A DNA stretch of 64,000 bases from the NCBI GenBank assembly GCA_947489325.1, contig CANLDA010000006.1, positions 1 to 64,000 on the forward strand, in the 5' to 3' direction. A program made the position numbers and the translations under genes. Origin of the DNA: an uncultured Paracoccaceae bacterium. GTDB lineage: Bacteria > Pseudomonadota > Alphaproteobacteria > Rhodobacterales > Rhodobacteraceae. The notes beneath the pieces are model-generated. The model did not search any database. It had not been told where the DNA came from and was given only the letters and a program-made list of their open reading frames with translations. Of this stretch, positions 28,243 to 36,511 are shown in pieces. Positions within the stretch are counted from its first letter, which is position 1, and each line of letters opens with the position of its first letter.

Positions 28243-29139
28243 TCATAAGCCATTGAGTGGAATCTTCAGCATGGGTGCGCCGCTTTCGTCGCACGGAATT
28301 TCGCCCGCCCGCATGTTCACTTGTAGGGACGGAATAATCAGTTTCGGCATGGCCAATTGCGCGTCGCGTTCGGTGCGGAACTTGATGAAATCTTCACGCG
28401 ATTTGCCAGCACCCACATGGATGTTGTCGGCACGTTGCTGGCCAATGGTGGTCTCCCACGCGATGGCGCGCCCACCGGGACCATAGTCGTGGCAGATAAA
28501 CAGGCGCATCTCGTCCGGCAGGCTCAGCACCGTTTGGATGGAATCGTAAAGCTGCCCTGCATCACCACCCGGAAAGTCTGCGCGGGCTGAGCCGCCGTCA
28601 GGCATAAAGAGTGTGTCACCGGCAAAGGCAGCGTCGCCAATCACGTGCACCATGCAGGCGGGTGTGTGGCCCGGCGTGGCAATCACAAAGGCAGTCATAC
28701 CGCCAATGGAGTAGGTGTCACCATCCTCGAACAAAGCATCAAACTGCGATCCATCGCGTTGAAATTCTGTACCTTCATTGAAAATTTTGGCGAAGGTGTC
28801 CTGAATTTCGATGATGCCTGCGCCCACACCGATTTTGCCACCCAGCCTATCCTGAATATAGGGTGCCGCAGACAGGTGATCGGCATGGACATGGGTTTCG
28901 ATGATCCATTCCAGCGACAAACCTTGGGTCTGAATGGCGTCGATCAAACGATCCGCACTGTCATAGGTGATCCGCCCGGCCGCGTAATCCATATCCAGAA
29001 CACTGTCGATTATGGCGCACGCATCTGTTGCAGGGTCTTTCACGACATAGGAAATCGTATTGCTTGCAGGATCAAAGAATCCTTCGACGTCAGGCTTTGT
29101 TGCCATATTGAGATTTGGAAAATTTGTTGAAGATTCCAT
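28243..29139 (-). CDS. ETHE1/Blh-like MBL-fold persulfide dioxygenase
   Basis: The 298-aa metallo-beta-lactamase-fold protein has THVHADHLSAAPY (HxHxDH), GHTPACMVHVIGD, FAGDTLFMPDGG and FICHDYGPGG, the pattern of persulfide dioxygenases and Blh proteins. These oxidise glutathione persulfide to sulfite with one Fe(II). GGAG precedes the ATG by 6 nt. It sits 3 nt after the rhodanese gene, the usual partner, which moves sulfane sulfur. In this operon it would remove sulfide/persulfide formed from methanethiol. Confidence 0.85.
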   Translation of the reverse strand: MESSTNFPNLNMATKPDVEGFFDPASNTISYVVKDPATDACAIIDSVLDMDYAAGRITYDSADRLIDAIQTQGLSLEWIIETHVHADHLSAAPYIQDRLGGKIGVGAGIIEIQDTFAKIFNEGTEFQRDGSQFDALFEDGDTYSIGGMTAFVIATPGHTPACMVHVIGDAAFAGDTLFMPDGGSARADFPGGDAGQLYDSIQTVLSLPDEMRLFICHDYGPGGRAIAWETTIGQQRADNIHVGAGKSREDFIKFRTERDAQLAMPKLIIPSLQVNMRAGEIPCDESGAPMLKIPLNGL

Positions 29140-29142
29140 GAT

Positions 29143-29532
29143 TTACTCCAGCGCGCCCCCGGCCTTTTTCCAGGCGCCAACGCCTCCGGTCAGGTTCACA
29201 ACGGGCGACAGCCCCATATCCATGGCCACCACCGCCGCCATGGCAGAACGCCCACCAGAGGCGCAGTAAAACACGTATGTTTTCGCCTGATTGAATTCAG
29301 GTTTGTGTGCCGGGCTTTCCGGGTCGATATGAAATTCCATCATGCCGCGCGACGATGCAACCGCACCCTCTATGATGCCAGTCTTGGCCTGTTCCGTACC
29401 ATCGCGAAGATCGACAAAAACGTGATCGGGCGAGCCTACCAAGGCCAATGCGTCCTCAGCGCTGATCGCAGGCACCGCCGACATGGCTGCTTTTACAATG
29501 TCTTTTGCGCTTTTGGTGATTGTCTGGGCCAT
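29143..29532 (-). CDS. Rhodanese-domain sulfurtransferase
   Basis: A single rhodanese domain of 129 aa with the active-site loop FYCASGGRS holding the catalytic cysteine, and VFVDLRDGTE in the N-terminal half. It moves sulfane sulfur between donors such as persulfides and thiosulfate. The ATG at 29532 has a strong AGGAGG site 6 nt upstream. The frame stays open to a TTG at 29658 with a Cys-rich stretch (SACACGCSG), but this is probably not translated. It couples with the persulfide dioxygenase 3 nt downstream. Confidence 0.87.
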   Translation of the reverse strand: MAQTITKSAKDIVKAAMSAVPAISAEDALALVGSPDHVFVDLRDGTEQAKTGIIEGAVASSRGMMEFHIDPESPAHKPEFNQAKTYVFYCASGGRSAMAAVVAMDMGLSPVVNLTGGVGAWKKAGGALE

Positions 29533-29654
29533 GTTTGACCTCCTTTTTCGATTGGTGTTAAACCAGTCCAGTATTGCGGTGAGCGGCCAGTTCAGGGGCC
29601 CGCTACACCCGCAAGCACAGGCAGAGGCCACATGCGTTGCTGTGCCACTCTCAG

Positions 29655-30119
29655 TCAAATTGCGAGATCAAGACGGGGCTTCCAGAACGGGCGGAACAGC
29701 TCGATCTTGGGGCAGCGGTCCATCACCACTTTCAGGCCTGCTTCTTCGGCCAGCTTCGCCGCGCGGTCATCATAAACGCCGATTTGGCCCCAAAGCACCT
29801 TGGCGCCGATTGCAATGGCCTTCTCGGTGATCGCGTATAGCTCCTCTTTCGGGCGGAATACCTCGACCATATCCACGGGCCGGTCGATCTCTTCCAGCGA
29901 ATGAACGACAGGTATGCCGCGAATTTCAGTCAGTTTTGGATTTGGATTGACAGGGATCATGTCATAGCCTGTTTCGTGCAGCACACGCAGCACGCCATAG
30001 CTGAACTTGGTCTTGTCGCCACTGGCGCCCACCATCGCAATGGTTTTGACCGAACGCAGGATGTCCGCCAGATAATCCGGCGCATAGTCATACAGATGAT
30101 CGATGTCAGTTTCGGGCAT
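29655..30119 (-). CDS. CoA-binding-domain protein (YccU type)
   Basis: The 154-aa protein is a single Rossmann-like CoA-binding domain: IAMVGASGDKTKFSYGV at the N-terminus, IPVNPNPK, PVDMVEVFRPKEEL, WGQIGVY and DRCPKIE at the end. Members bind CoA or acyl-CoA; a role is not established. It begins directly after the ferredoxin stop and is followed by a 122-nt gap before the rhodanese. A role in handling CoA thioesters or CoA persulfide in this pathway is inference. Confidence 0.8.
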   Translation of the reverse strand: MPETDIDHLYDYAPDYLADILRSVKTIAMVGASGDKTKFSYGVLRVLHETGYDMIPVNPNPKLTEIRGIPVVHSLEEIDRPVDMVEVFRPKEELYAITEKAIAIGAKVLWGQIGVYDDRAAKLAEEAGLKVVMDRCPKIELFRPFWKPRLDLAI

Positions 30120-30488
30120 CTAGGCCTCCTTTGGTGTCGCAATATCCGCCTTCAGCTCATGTGGCTCCAGCGGGTCAAGGAAGGGGTTGCGATAAAGTTT
30201 GTCGTGGCTTTCGACGCCGATTTCCAAGGTGCAATCACCCAAAGCGCGGGCCACACACAGCAAGACATAGCCATTGTTGATCTGGCGGTTGTTCAACGCC
30301 ACTTGCCTGCGCTGATCCACCTCGCCAGCGGTCAGTTTGGCCGCACAGGTGATGCAGCCGCCGTATTTGCAGCCATAGGGCAGATCGACACCCTGTTCGC
30401 GCAAAGCGTCCAGCAACGGACGGCGGATGTCGACCTGATAGGTCGCGCCATTGCGGTTGGCGATTGTGATTGTGCGGGTTTCGCTCAC
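30120..30488 (-). CDS. 2Fe-2S plant-type ferredoxin
   Basis: A 122-aa protein with the ligand pattern YGCKYGGCITCAAK (C-x4-C-x2-C) and a fourth Cys in LLCVA, typical of [2Fe-2S] ferredoxins and oxygenase reductase domains. It carries electrons, here probably for the methanethiol oxidase or another step of the operon. The GTG at 30488 overlaps the methanethiol oxidase stop (GTGA); an upstream ATG at 30509 would lie further inside that gene. The C-terminal 30 residues (NPFLDPLEPHE) are an extension beyond the domain. Confidence 0.85.
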   Translation of the reverse strand: MSETRTITIANRNGATYQVDIRRPLLDALREQGVDLPYGCKYGGCITCAAKLTAGEVDQRRQVALNNRQINNGYVLLCVARALGDCTLEIGVESHDKLYRNPFLDPLEPHELKADIATPKEA

Positions 30489-31846
30489 AGCCAGATATCG
30501 CTTGTGCAATCGCCACCGGGATAGCGGGTTTCATGACAGCGGCTTGGTCCGTTTGGCTCTTTGCCAAAATCAACAACGAAATCTTCGTTGATTTTCATGC
30601 CGCCGTTTTCGACATCGCAGTCGATCATCAGCATGACTCCACCCTGGGTGCGGATATCGGGGTAGAACTGGTTGTCCCAGGTCGAGAACAACGAGGTTGT
30701 GACATAGAGCCGCTTGCCATCAAGCGAGAGCTGATACATCTGCGGCCCGCCTGCCACTTTGACACCGTTGACCTCGGGCGCTTTGCCCAACAGCCCACCC
30801 ATCCAGACCTGCCCGGTCAAAACAGGATTATGCGGGTCAGAGATGTCGTACTGACGCATATCACCGTGCAGCCAATTGTTGAGATAGAGGTATTTGTCGT
30901 CCATCGATACAAGGATGGCCGACATCACACCGGGAACGGGGATCGGCCATTCGGGATGCGGTTCATTCTCCACATCAATGATTTTTTCCCACTCCCATTT
31001 CCCTGCTTCGGACTTCCAGAAATGGATGACATTGGAGCTGAGCGCGGCACCGCAGAACCCATGCGTACTGTCAGGATCATGCAGAAACTTTACTTCCAAC
31101 GGGATCAATCCGTCTTCGCCGAGATACATCGTTTCGACTGGCACCTTTTTCTCAAAATCCCAGATGTGCAGGCGACGACCGTATTTCAGGTGACCCACTT
31201 CCTCCAGATCAAAACCTGGCATGAATGTATTGGGTGCGGCCCATTCGGAACTGACCATCACGTTATGGCGCGGCTGGTACCAGAAGTCATAACCAAACGG
31301 GATGTCGCCCATAGAGTTTTCCCAACGACCAACAATCTCAAATTCCTTGTTCAGATGCAGATAACCACCGGGCGCTTCGCCCTGTGCGTCACCTAGGAAA
31401 GAAATGATGATCTCAGAGCCCAGACAATGCACGGTGTGTGGGCCGCTCAAGTTAGTTTTTGACTTGATCTCTGCTCCATCAATCACCTTGTGCAGGCGCG
31501 GCGCAAGCGGATCCGTCGCGGTGTCGATCACATGGATGTTGTTTGATCGCACGCCTGGCACCAGCAAGTACTTGCGGCTCATGCCCGCGTCGTCGTGACA
31601 CGAGGAACACGCATTCCAACCCATGTGATGCAACTCATCTCCGATACCGGGCATCTCTAAGCGATGGATGACTTGTGAATAGGTCGGGCTTTCGGGATCT
31701 GCATCTACCGTCGCCAGATAATCCGGCTTCTGGATGCCAGTCCCTGTATAGATGGCAATTGTGTACAAGAGTTTTTCACGCGGCGCTTTGATCGCCTCGG
31801 CTGGGCTTGCATATCCCGGGCCACAACATTCTCCGTCCATCTTCAC
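30485..31846 (-). CDS. mtoX: Selenium-binding protein / methanethiol oxidase (SBP56, MtoX type)
   Basis: This 453-aa beta-propeller matches SBP56 along its length: WNACSSCHDD with the conserved Cys pair, SGPHTVHCLG, WYQPRHNVMVSSEWAAPN, IPLEVKFLHDP and HGDMRQYDI. Members oxidise methanethiol to formaldehyde, H2S and H2O2 with copper. There is no signal peptide, unlike the periplasmic Hyphomicrobium enzyme, so this form should be cytoplasmic. It is the first gene of the operon; the start is a GTG at 31846 or an ATG at 31840, both behind GGGAG. The divergent IclR regulator begins 66 nt away. Confidence 0.88.
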   Translation of the reverse strand: MKMDGECCGPGYASPAEAIKAPREKLLYTIAIYTGTGIQKPDYLATVDADPESPTYSQVIHRLEMPGIGDELHHMGWNACSSCHDDAGMSRKYLLVPGVRSNNIHVIDTATDPLAPRLHKVIDGAEIKSKTNLSGPHTVHCLGSEIIISFLGDAQGEAPGGYLHLNKEFEIVGRWENSMGDIPFGYDFWYQPRHNVMVSSEWAAPNTFMPGFDLEEVGHLKYGRRLHIWDFEKKVPVETMYLGEDGLIPLEVKFLHDPDSTHGFCGAALSSNVIHFWKSEAGKWEWEKIIDVENEPHPEWPIPVPGVMSAILVSMDDKYLYLNNWLHGDMRQYDISDPHNPVLTGQVWMGGLLGKAPEVNGVKVAGGPQMYQLSLDGKRLYVTTSLFSTWDNQFYPDIRTQGGVMLMIDCDVENGGMKINEDFVVDFGKEPNGPSRCHETRYPGGDCTSDIWL

Positions 31847-31855
31847 AATTCTCCC

Positions 31856-31896
31856 TTGCGGTCACCTGATGATTCTCATATAATGATAATATCATT
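31856..31896 (+). promoter_or_regulatory. Promoter of the IclR gene with inverted repeat operator
   Basis: TTGCGG at 31856-31861 and a perfect TATAAT at 31879-31884 are 17 bp apart. The inverted repeat AATGAT-AAT-ATCATT at 31882-31896 overlaps the -10 box. ATTCTC occurs on both sides of it (31872-31877, 31894-31899). The site lies between the IclR start and the divergent methanethiol oxidase start, so a regulator bound here could act on both transcripts. Confidence 0.6.
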
Positions 31897-31912
31897 CTCG
31901 CAAGGTAAAAAT

Positions 31913-32674
31913 ATGCATCTGGAACGCCTGACATTCATTCTCGAGCTTGTTGGACAAAAGGGAGAGGCAACCGTGGCCGATATTTGCGCCCACTCCGACC
32001 TACCAAAACCGTCTGCCTACCGGTTGGTGCAGGACCTTGTCGGTGTCGGTCTTTTGGAACCTGTAGCCCGTGGGACATTCTCGATTGGCTCGCGCCTGAA
32101 GCGGATCACCCAAAGTGACCATTCTGATCGCGCGCTGCTTGAGGTGATTGCGCCCGCGCTTAAACAAGCCGCTACGCAATATGGCACCGCATTTTTCCTG
32201 TCTCGATTGCGCGGTAAATCCGTTGAAATTATCCATGTTGAAACACCTGACACAGGGGTCTCCTATCTCCATCCCGGCTTGGGAAAACGCCCCTTGCATG
32301 CCTGTTCCTGCTCCAAGGCCGTAGCTGCGTTCTTGCCCAACTTGTTCTTGACCAGCGATATGGAGGGCCGGCTGCGCGCCTACACCGAATTCACGCTGAC
32401 AAATGTTGATGATTTGGAAGCCGAGTTCGAAACCATTCGCAAGCGTGGCTTTGCAGAATGTGTAGAAGAGATCGAGCGTGGCATGTGTTCGGTGGCAGCG
32501 CCTCTTGCGCCAAGCGGGCCAGGTTCCACGATGTCCATCGGTGCAACCGGATCGGTACGGGTCTTTACGCCAGCGTTCCGCGAAAAACTTGGTCCCCAGA
32601 TATCCCATATTGCGCATGAAATGTCTGCAAATTTGGGTTGGGACGCGGCGCAGGGTGCCAAAATATCAGGTTAA
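31913..32674 (+). CDS. IclR-family transcriptional regulator
   Basis: The 253-aa protein has an N-terminal winged helix-turn-helix (ATVADICAHSDLPKPSAYRL) and a C-terminal IclR effector domain (LHACSCSKAVAAFLP, GFAECVEEIERGMCSVAAPL, SIGATGSVRVFTP). IclR proteins bind small acids or aromatic ligands and control neighbouring catabolic genes. It faces away from the sulfur operon and shares its promoter region, so it is the likely regulator of that operon and of itself. The ATG at 31913 follows AAGG; an in-frame start at 31856 would overlap the promoter. Confidence 0.87.
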   Translation: MHLERLTFILELVGQKGEATVADICAHSDLPKPSAYRLVQDLVGVGLLEPVARGTFSIGSRLKRITQSDHSDRALLEVIAPALKQAATQYGTAFFLSRLRGKSVEIIHVETPDTGVSYLHPGLGKRPLHACSCSKAVAAFLPNLFLTSDMEGRLRAYTEFTLTNVDDLEAEFETIRKRGFAECVEEIERGMCSVAAPLAPSGPGSTMSIGATGSVRVFTPAFREKLGPQISHIAHEMSANLGWDAAQGAKISG

Positions 32675-32898
32675 TTTTTAGGTGGCCTTCGAATGTGGGC
32701 CTCTTCTAAATCTGATCTGAGCTGACCTCCGGTGCACACAAACAAAAGTGCACCGTTGGACGTTCGAACGTCTCGCAGCATTCGGAAGAATGGGCTCACT
32801 GCTGACCTCGGATGCGGCGCGCAGCATAAGCATCGCAGCCCGCGCTACACGACACGGTTGTCGGTTATACGTCGAAGCTAGCGATGCACGACCAACCT
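32675..32898. other. Intergenic region with a 14-bp palindrome
   Basis: No gene is seen. GACGTTCGAACGTC at 32759-32772 is a perfect palindrome. A possible regulator-binding site or recombination remnant next to the island. Confidence 0.4.
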
Positions 32899-33156
32899 TT
32901 AATATCCCATTTCCATCGCGAGATTGAGTTTCTGTTGTGCTCTCAGTTGCTCCAACGAGACGGTGATCTGAGAAAATTCTAAATGGTACATTGGCATCTG
33001 CCAACGGTGATATAGCGTCCCAGCCTGATTGTCTTGGGCATTTTCAGTGATCAAACCCGCAGACTGCGACGCCACCAGCATCTCTTCAACGCAACCTTTC
33101 GCGTCATGCCATTTTTCTTGGGCGCAGAAGTCTATTTTGGTCCATGCATCTGACAT
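32899..33156 (-). CDS. Hypothetical protein next to island junction
   Basis: An 85-aa ORF begins MSDAWTKIDFCAQEKWHDAK with AAAGGG upstream. It is unlike any family I recognise. The upstream DNA (33157-33220) joins a truncated integrase start, so this gene may belong to the remnant of a lost element. An in-frame start at 33204 would overlap that junction. It could be cargo or a remnant; codon use does not settle this. Confidence 0.4.
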   Translation of the reverse strand: MSDAWTKIDFCAQEKWHDAKGCVEEMLVASQSAGLITENAQDNQAGTLYHRWQMPMYHLEFSQITVSLEQLRAQQKLNLAMEMGY

Positions 33157-33220
33157 GACGCCAAGCCCTTTGCAGGTAAAAAGACCAAAGTCCCGCAGAG
33201 CCAAACAAATTTTCCAAGGC

Positions 33221-33350
33221 TATGTCCGGGCATCTTTTCTAGGGTGCTCACTGTAACACCTCAACGTAACACCCATAGAAATTCATCGTTATATTCCAGT
33301 AACTTATTGGTTCGATTGTAAGTTCTGGAATTTGGTGGAGCCTAGGGGGA
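33221..33350. repeat. Distal 130-bp junction repeat (att-like) with integrase remnant
   Basis: Identical to 38787-38916 at 129 of 130 positions (C at 33313 against T at 38879). It contains the last 18 nt of the tRNA-Ala 3' end (TGGTGGAGCCTAGGGGGA) at 33333-33350, the 80-odd nt between tRNA and integrase, and the first ten integrase codons (minus strand from 33251). After codon ten the frame diverges into unrelated sequence and stops. It marks the tRNA-distal edge of the island. Confidence 0.85.
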
Positions 33351-33887
33351 ACGCCATTTGAGGCAAGAATGTATTGTAAATCAATATGTTGCGGGTTTGT
33401 CTGTAGTGTCAATGATACAGAATTTTGTAACGGAATATTTGAGACACATTGAGGCGCATTTCCAGGATATGTTTAGCTCGTTTCTGAAAGAAAACACTGA
33501 GTGCGGCTTGCTGTTCCGCTACGTTTCTCAACGTTCAAGAGCTTTCAGTGGGGCAAGTTATGCTGAACGACGGCCTCCAGCCCAAAGCGAACATGTCCGA
33601 TCTACACGCCGGGCGAAGAGCGTTCATTCGCCGCACTTGCGGCTAGAAAAGCTGCTTATTGCAAAGCGGACATCTCATAGGCACGTTACGGACTAACACT
33701 TAGGAAGAGGCTGCTTTGCCCAGTTGAGCCACGGGTCCACCTATTTGATTTACATGTATAAATCTTAGTTTTTAAGTTTTGCAAAATTGCCGGGGATAGC
33801 AATTTCTGCTTTTCGCGCGACAATTTAATATGCCGTTTGTGTCAAAAGGGGGCAGTAAGAATAAACCCATATTGAGGCATGTTTGCT
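33351..33887. other. Island left arm without a clear gene
   Basis: Between the distal repeat and the cargo gene there is no convincing gene. A plus-strand frame from a TTG at 33358 (112 codons) has unbalanced composition after codon 60 and no ribosome-binding site. The segment 33540-33700 reads like degenerate intergenic DNA. Confidence 0.5.
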
Positions 33888-35255
33888 CTATGTTTCTTCG
33901 TCCTCGACAAGGTCATCTTCATCGTTTGATGGCTCAGATTCAGCCGGTTCGGCCTTTTCAGCTTCTGGCCGCTTCTTCGACGGGGTGAAATCCTTGGATA
34001 AATATTCCTTCATATGGTCGCGTAACATATCCATCTTCAACCGTGTTCTCAGCCCATAAACTTCTTCATCGCTTAGATCGGAAAGATCTTCTTCAGATGC
34101 TTTGGACACATCCGCTGCGATGATACTCACTTTCGAAAGGTTTAAGCGTTGCTGGTTGATCCGCATGATTTCGGCGATGAACACCGCCGCAAGTTTATAT
34201 GCTGCGCCAATGATAGCGGTAGTTATCACGACATAGGGAAGACGAGTAACTAGTATTGAGAAAATTCTGGCATTGTCTGTCTCGTCAACCACAGTCGTGA
34301 GGTTGGCCGCATTAAACACCAACAGGCCAGTAACCAAAACAAGCAGCAAAATCGGCACCCATGCCAACCGCCAGTAAGTCTTAGTGTTTTGCGCTGCTTG
34401 GGACACAAACCCGCTGATCTCTGTTGGAAACATGTTGATGTCATTTTGCAGCGAGCGGAGTTCTTGTTTTTGCTCAGTAATTTGCCCGGCCAACACCGAA
34501 CGCTCGGCGTTGCGCTCTGTCAGTCTTTCTTTGATCGAGACTTCTTGCTCATTCAGAGACGAAATCGAATCTTCGCGCTTCTTTATGTCAGCCAGAATTC
34601 CATTTCGTTCCTCCGTCAACCGGCCTATTTGGTTATTTAGATCGGTTACGTCGGTTTTTGCTATTGTAACATCGCCGGTTAGTTGGTCTTTCTCTTGGCG
34701 TAAAATCTCAAGATCTTCGTTTGCTTTTTCTGCATTCTGGATTGCGCTTTCGCCGGTAGCGACGATATCGTTCTTCAGTCTGTCCAGTCTAGATACAACA
34801 TGGACAAACTCTTCTAACTCGCCGGGCTTAAACCCTTTGAGGGTTACGGAGTTAATCATGGCAGCTGTCCACCATTTCTTAGGCGGCTTGAATGATACCC
34901 CTCGAACAAGCTGATTGATTGATGCCGTGTAAAGGTTGTCGGATTCCCGGTTGACGTCTTGCGTAGCTGTTCCGCCTTGGGCCGTAATCCACTGAAATTC
35001 AAAAGTGTCGTACGACCCGTAATTTTCCATGTTGACCGAAATTTCGCAGAGAAACACAGGCTCGGTGAATTCATACTCAAACCAACGATTTGCACCGTTC
35101 ATTGGTGTGTCATCACCCGAATTCGCCACAAGCTTGGTGGTTTTGTTGGATCGCCGGTTCAACAATTCAAACGGCAAGCCACCCACAGCGGGAAGTGACG
35201 TCTCTCTAACCTGCTGAAGCTTTTCGTTCGCTGTTGCTAAATCAACTTTTTCCAT
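33888..35255 (-). CDS. Coiled-coil two-TM membrane protein, island cargo
   Basis: The 455-aa protein is not a family I recognise. Residues 20-145 are beta-rich, with paired aromatic residues (NRWFEYEFTEPVFLCEISV) and a later KGF strand that look like a discoidin-type or galactose-binding sandwich. Residues 150-275 form a long coiled coil. TM helices follow at about 296-316 and 332-361. The C-terminal 95 residues are charged and end in an acidic tail. The N-terminus and tail probably face the cytoplasm. It is the only large cargo of a small integrase/resolvase island. A sensing or defence role with a membrane effector is a guess from context. Confidence 0.7.
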   Translation of the reverse strand: MEKVDLATANEKLQQVRETSLPAVGGLPFELLNRRSNKTTKLVANSGDDTPMNGANRWFEYEFTEPVFLCEISVNMENYGSYDTFEFQWITAQGGTATQDVNRESDNLYTASINQLVRGVSFKPPKKWWTAAMINSVTLKGFKPGELEEFVHVVSRLDRLKNDIVATGESAIQNAEKANEDLEILRQEKDQLTGDVTIAKTDVTDLNNQIGRLTEERNGILADIKKREDSISSLNEQEVSIKERLTERNAERSVLAGQITEQKQELRSLQNDINMFPTEISGFVSQAAQNTKTYWRLAWVPILLLVLVTGLLVFNAANLTTVVDETDNARIFSILVTRLPYVVITTAIIGAAYKLAAVFIAEIMRINQQRLNLSKVSIIAADVSKASEEDLSDLSDEEVYGLRTRLKMDMLRDHMKEYLSKDFTPSKKRPEAEKAEPAESEPSNDEDDLVEDEET

Positions 35256-35755
35256 ATCGCTTAACCTTACAAGAATGGTGAGGCCCTACACAATATTTAC
35301 TGCGTGAGCCGCAGACCAATACAATATAGGGTGTGCGTTGGTTGTTGTGGAGTCTTTTCTCAACCAAAGCGAGAGCATTTAAGGAATCGTCCACTCACCA
35401 AACTGGAAAGCCGGATCAGAAGCTGGGAAGCCGGAACCAACACTTCTGACTCGGCTCAAACCATAGGGCATGGATTCTCGTGATCAAGCAAGCCGGGCAT
35501 GGAAGGGCATCAAAAGCCTGCAGACTAATGCAGCAAGTTCGATGAATGTCCGTAATGGCGGGCTGCGGTGCAGCATCGAGGTCCCATGTTAAGTGACCGG
35601 TTTGGGCCGTTTCTCCAAACTTTGCAAAGTTCACTATCTGCGCTTTTCTGACATTGTCTTACTTGCTTAGAATATTGGGATGTCGCGCATTTCAATTTCG
35701 GGAACGTGATGGACATTGTGAAGCTAGATTAGTGCTTGTAATGTCGCTGCACATA
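35256..35755. other. Intergenic region in island
   Basis: No convincing gene is seen between the cargo start and the resolvase stop. A 14-bp perfect palindrome, AACTTTGCAAAGTT, lies at 35618-35631. The promoter of the cargo gene should lie at 35260-35350, but I see no clear boxes. Confidence 0.45.
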
Positions 35756-36391
35756 TTACCTGTCCCAACGGTTCAAGGTTTCCTCACAGGCCACAGGGTC
35801 ACGTTTGATGCGCAGCACTGTTTGGCGGGTCAAGCCAGATACACGGGCAATCTCAGAGGTGCCGCTGCCTTGCGCCAGCATGTCTTGCACTTGAGAGAAT
35901 GCCGCTCGGGTGTAGCTGGGTTTACGGCCAAGGTACTTATCACCGCGCTCTTGTGCGTTGGCTATTCCGGCCTTCTGAGCCTCTTTGGTGGCCTCCGCTT
36001 GAGCCTGTGCCGTTGCGGCCATAAAGGCAATCAAGGCGTCTCTCACGGCTTCCTGCATAGGGTCCTGAGTAGCCCCATCAAAGGTTAGACCATTGATCAC
36101 TGTTTTGACCACAATACCCTGACGCATGAATGTACGAATGGTGTCTGTCACGTCCTGATAGTTGCGGCCAAGGCGATCCACCCAACGCACCACAAGAGTA
36201 TCCCCATGGCGCAGCATATCGAACAATCTCTTGCCCTCTGGGCGTTCCTTTAGGGTGGTGGTGACACCGGAAACACCGTGATCTGCGACGACCTCATCAA
36301 TGATGAACCCAACGTGTTCCGCTTGGGTCCTCTGGTGGTCTAAGGTCTGGTCTGTGGTGGAAACACGGGCATATAGAATGGTTTTGGTCAT
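35756..36391 (-). CDS. Serine recombinase (resolvase/invertase family)
   Basis: The 211-aa protein has the catalytic domain of small serine recombinases: ILYARVSTTDQTLDHQ with the active-site serine near residue 11, WVDRLGRNYQDV with conserved arginine and MAATAQAQAEATKEAQKAG in the long helix. A C-terminal helix-turn-helix (GTSEIARVSGLTRQTVLRI) follows. It would resolve or invert DNA at sites near its own promoter. Three candidate sites lie immediately upstream (36402-36511). It is the second recombinase of the island, beside the tyrosine integrase. Confidence 0.88.
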   Translation of the reverse strand: MTKTILYARVSTTDQTLDHQRTQAEHVGFIIDEVVADHGVSGVTTTLKERPEGKRLFDMLRHGDTLVVRWVDRLGRNYQDVTDTIRTFMRQGIVVKTVINGLTFDGATQDPMQEAVRDALIAFMAATAQAQAEATKEAQKAGIANAQERGDKYLGRKPSYTRAAFSQVQDMLAQGSGTSEIARVSGLTRQTVLRIKRDPVACEETLNRWDR

Positions 36392-36401
36392 GCTTAAACT
36401 T

Positions 36402-36511
36402 TGTCCATTAGGGTGATGTACGTTTATTGGTGTGTCCGAAAGGTAATGTCAACCCTTACGTACATATCTAATGGACAGTTTGAGAGTGTACGTACACCTA
36501 TACCCTAATGG
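36402..36511. promoter_or_regulatory. Three-copy res-like site upstream of the resolvase
   Basis: Three related segments of 20-22 nt share CCATTAG and GTACGT ends. One reads forward at 36402-36423 and two read in reverse at 36458-36477 and about 36490-36511. The third includes the perfect palindrome GTGTACGTACAC. This layout fits resolvase subsites and autoregulation. The start codon of the resolvase is at 36391. Confidence 0.55.

Noticed and set aside
33358-33696. Plus-strand ORF of 112 codons in the island
   Set aside because: TTG start with no ribosome-binding site, and the second half has unbalanced composition.
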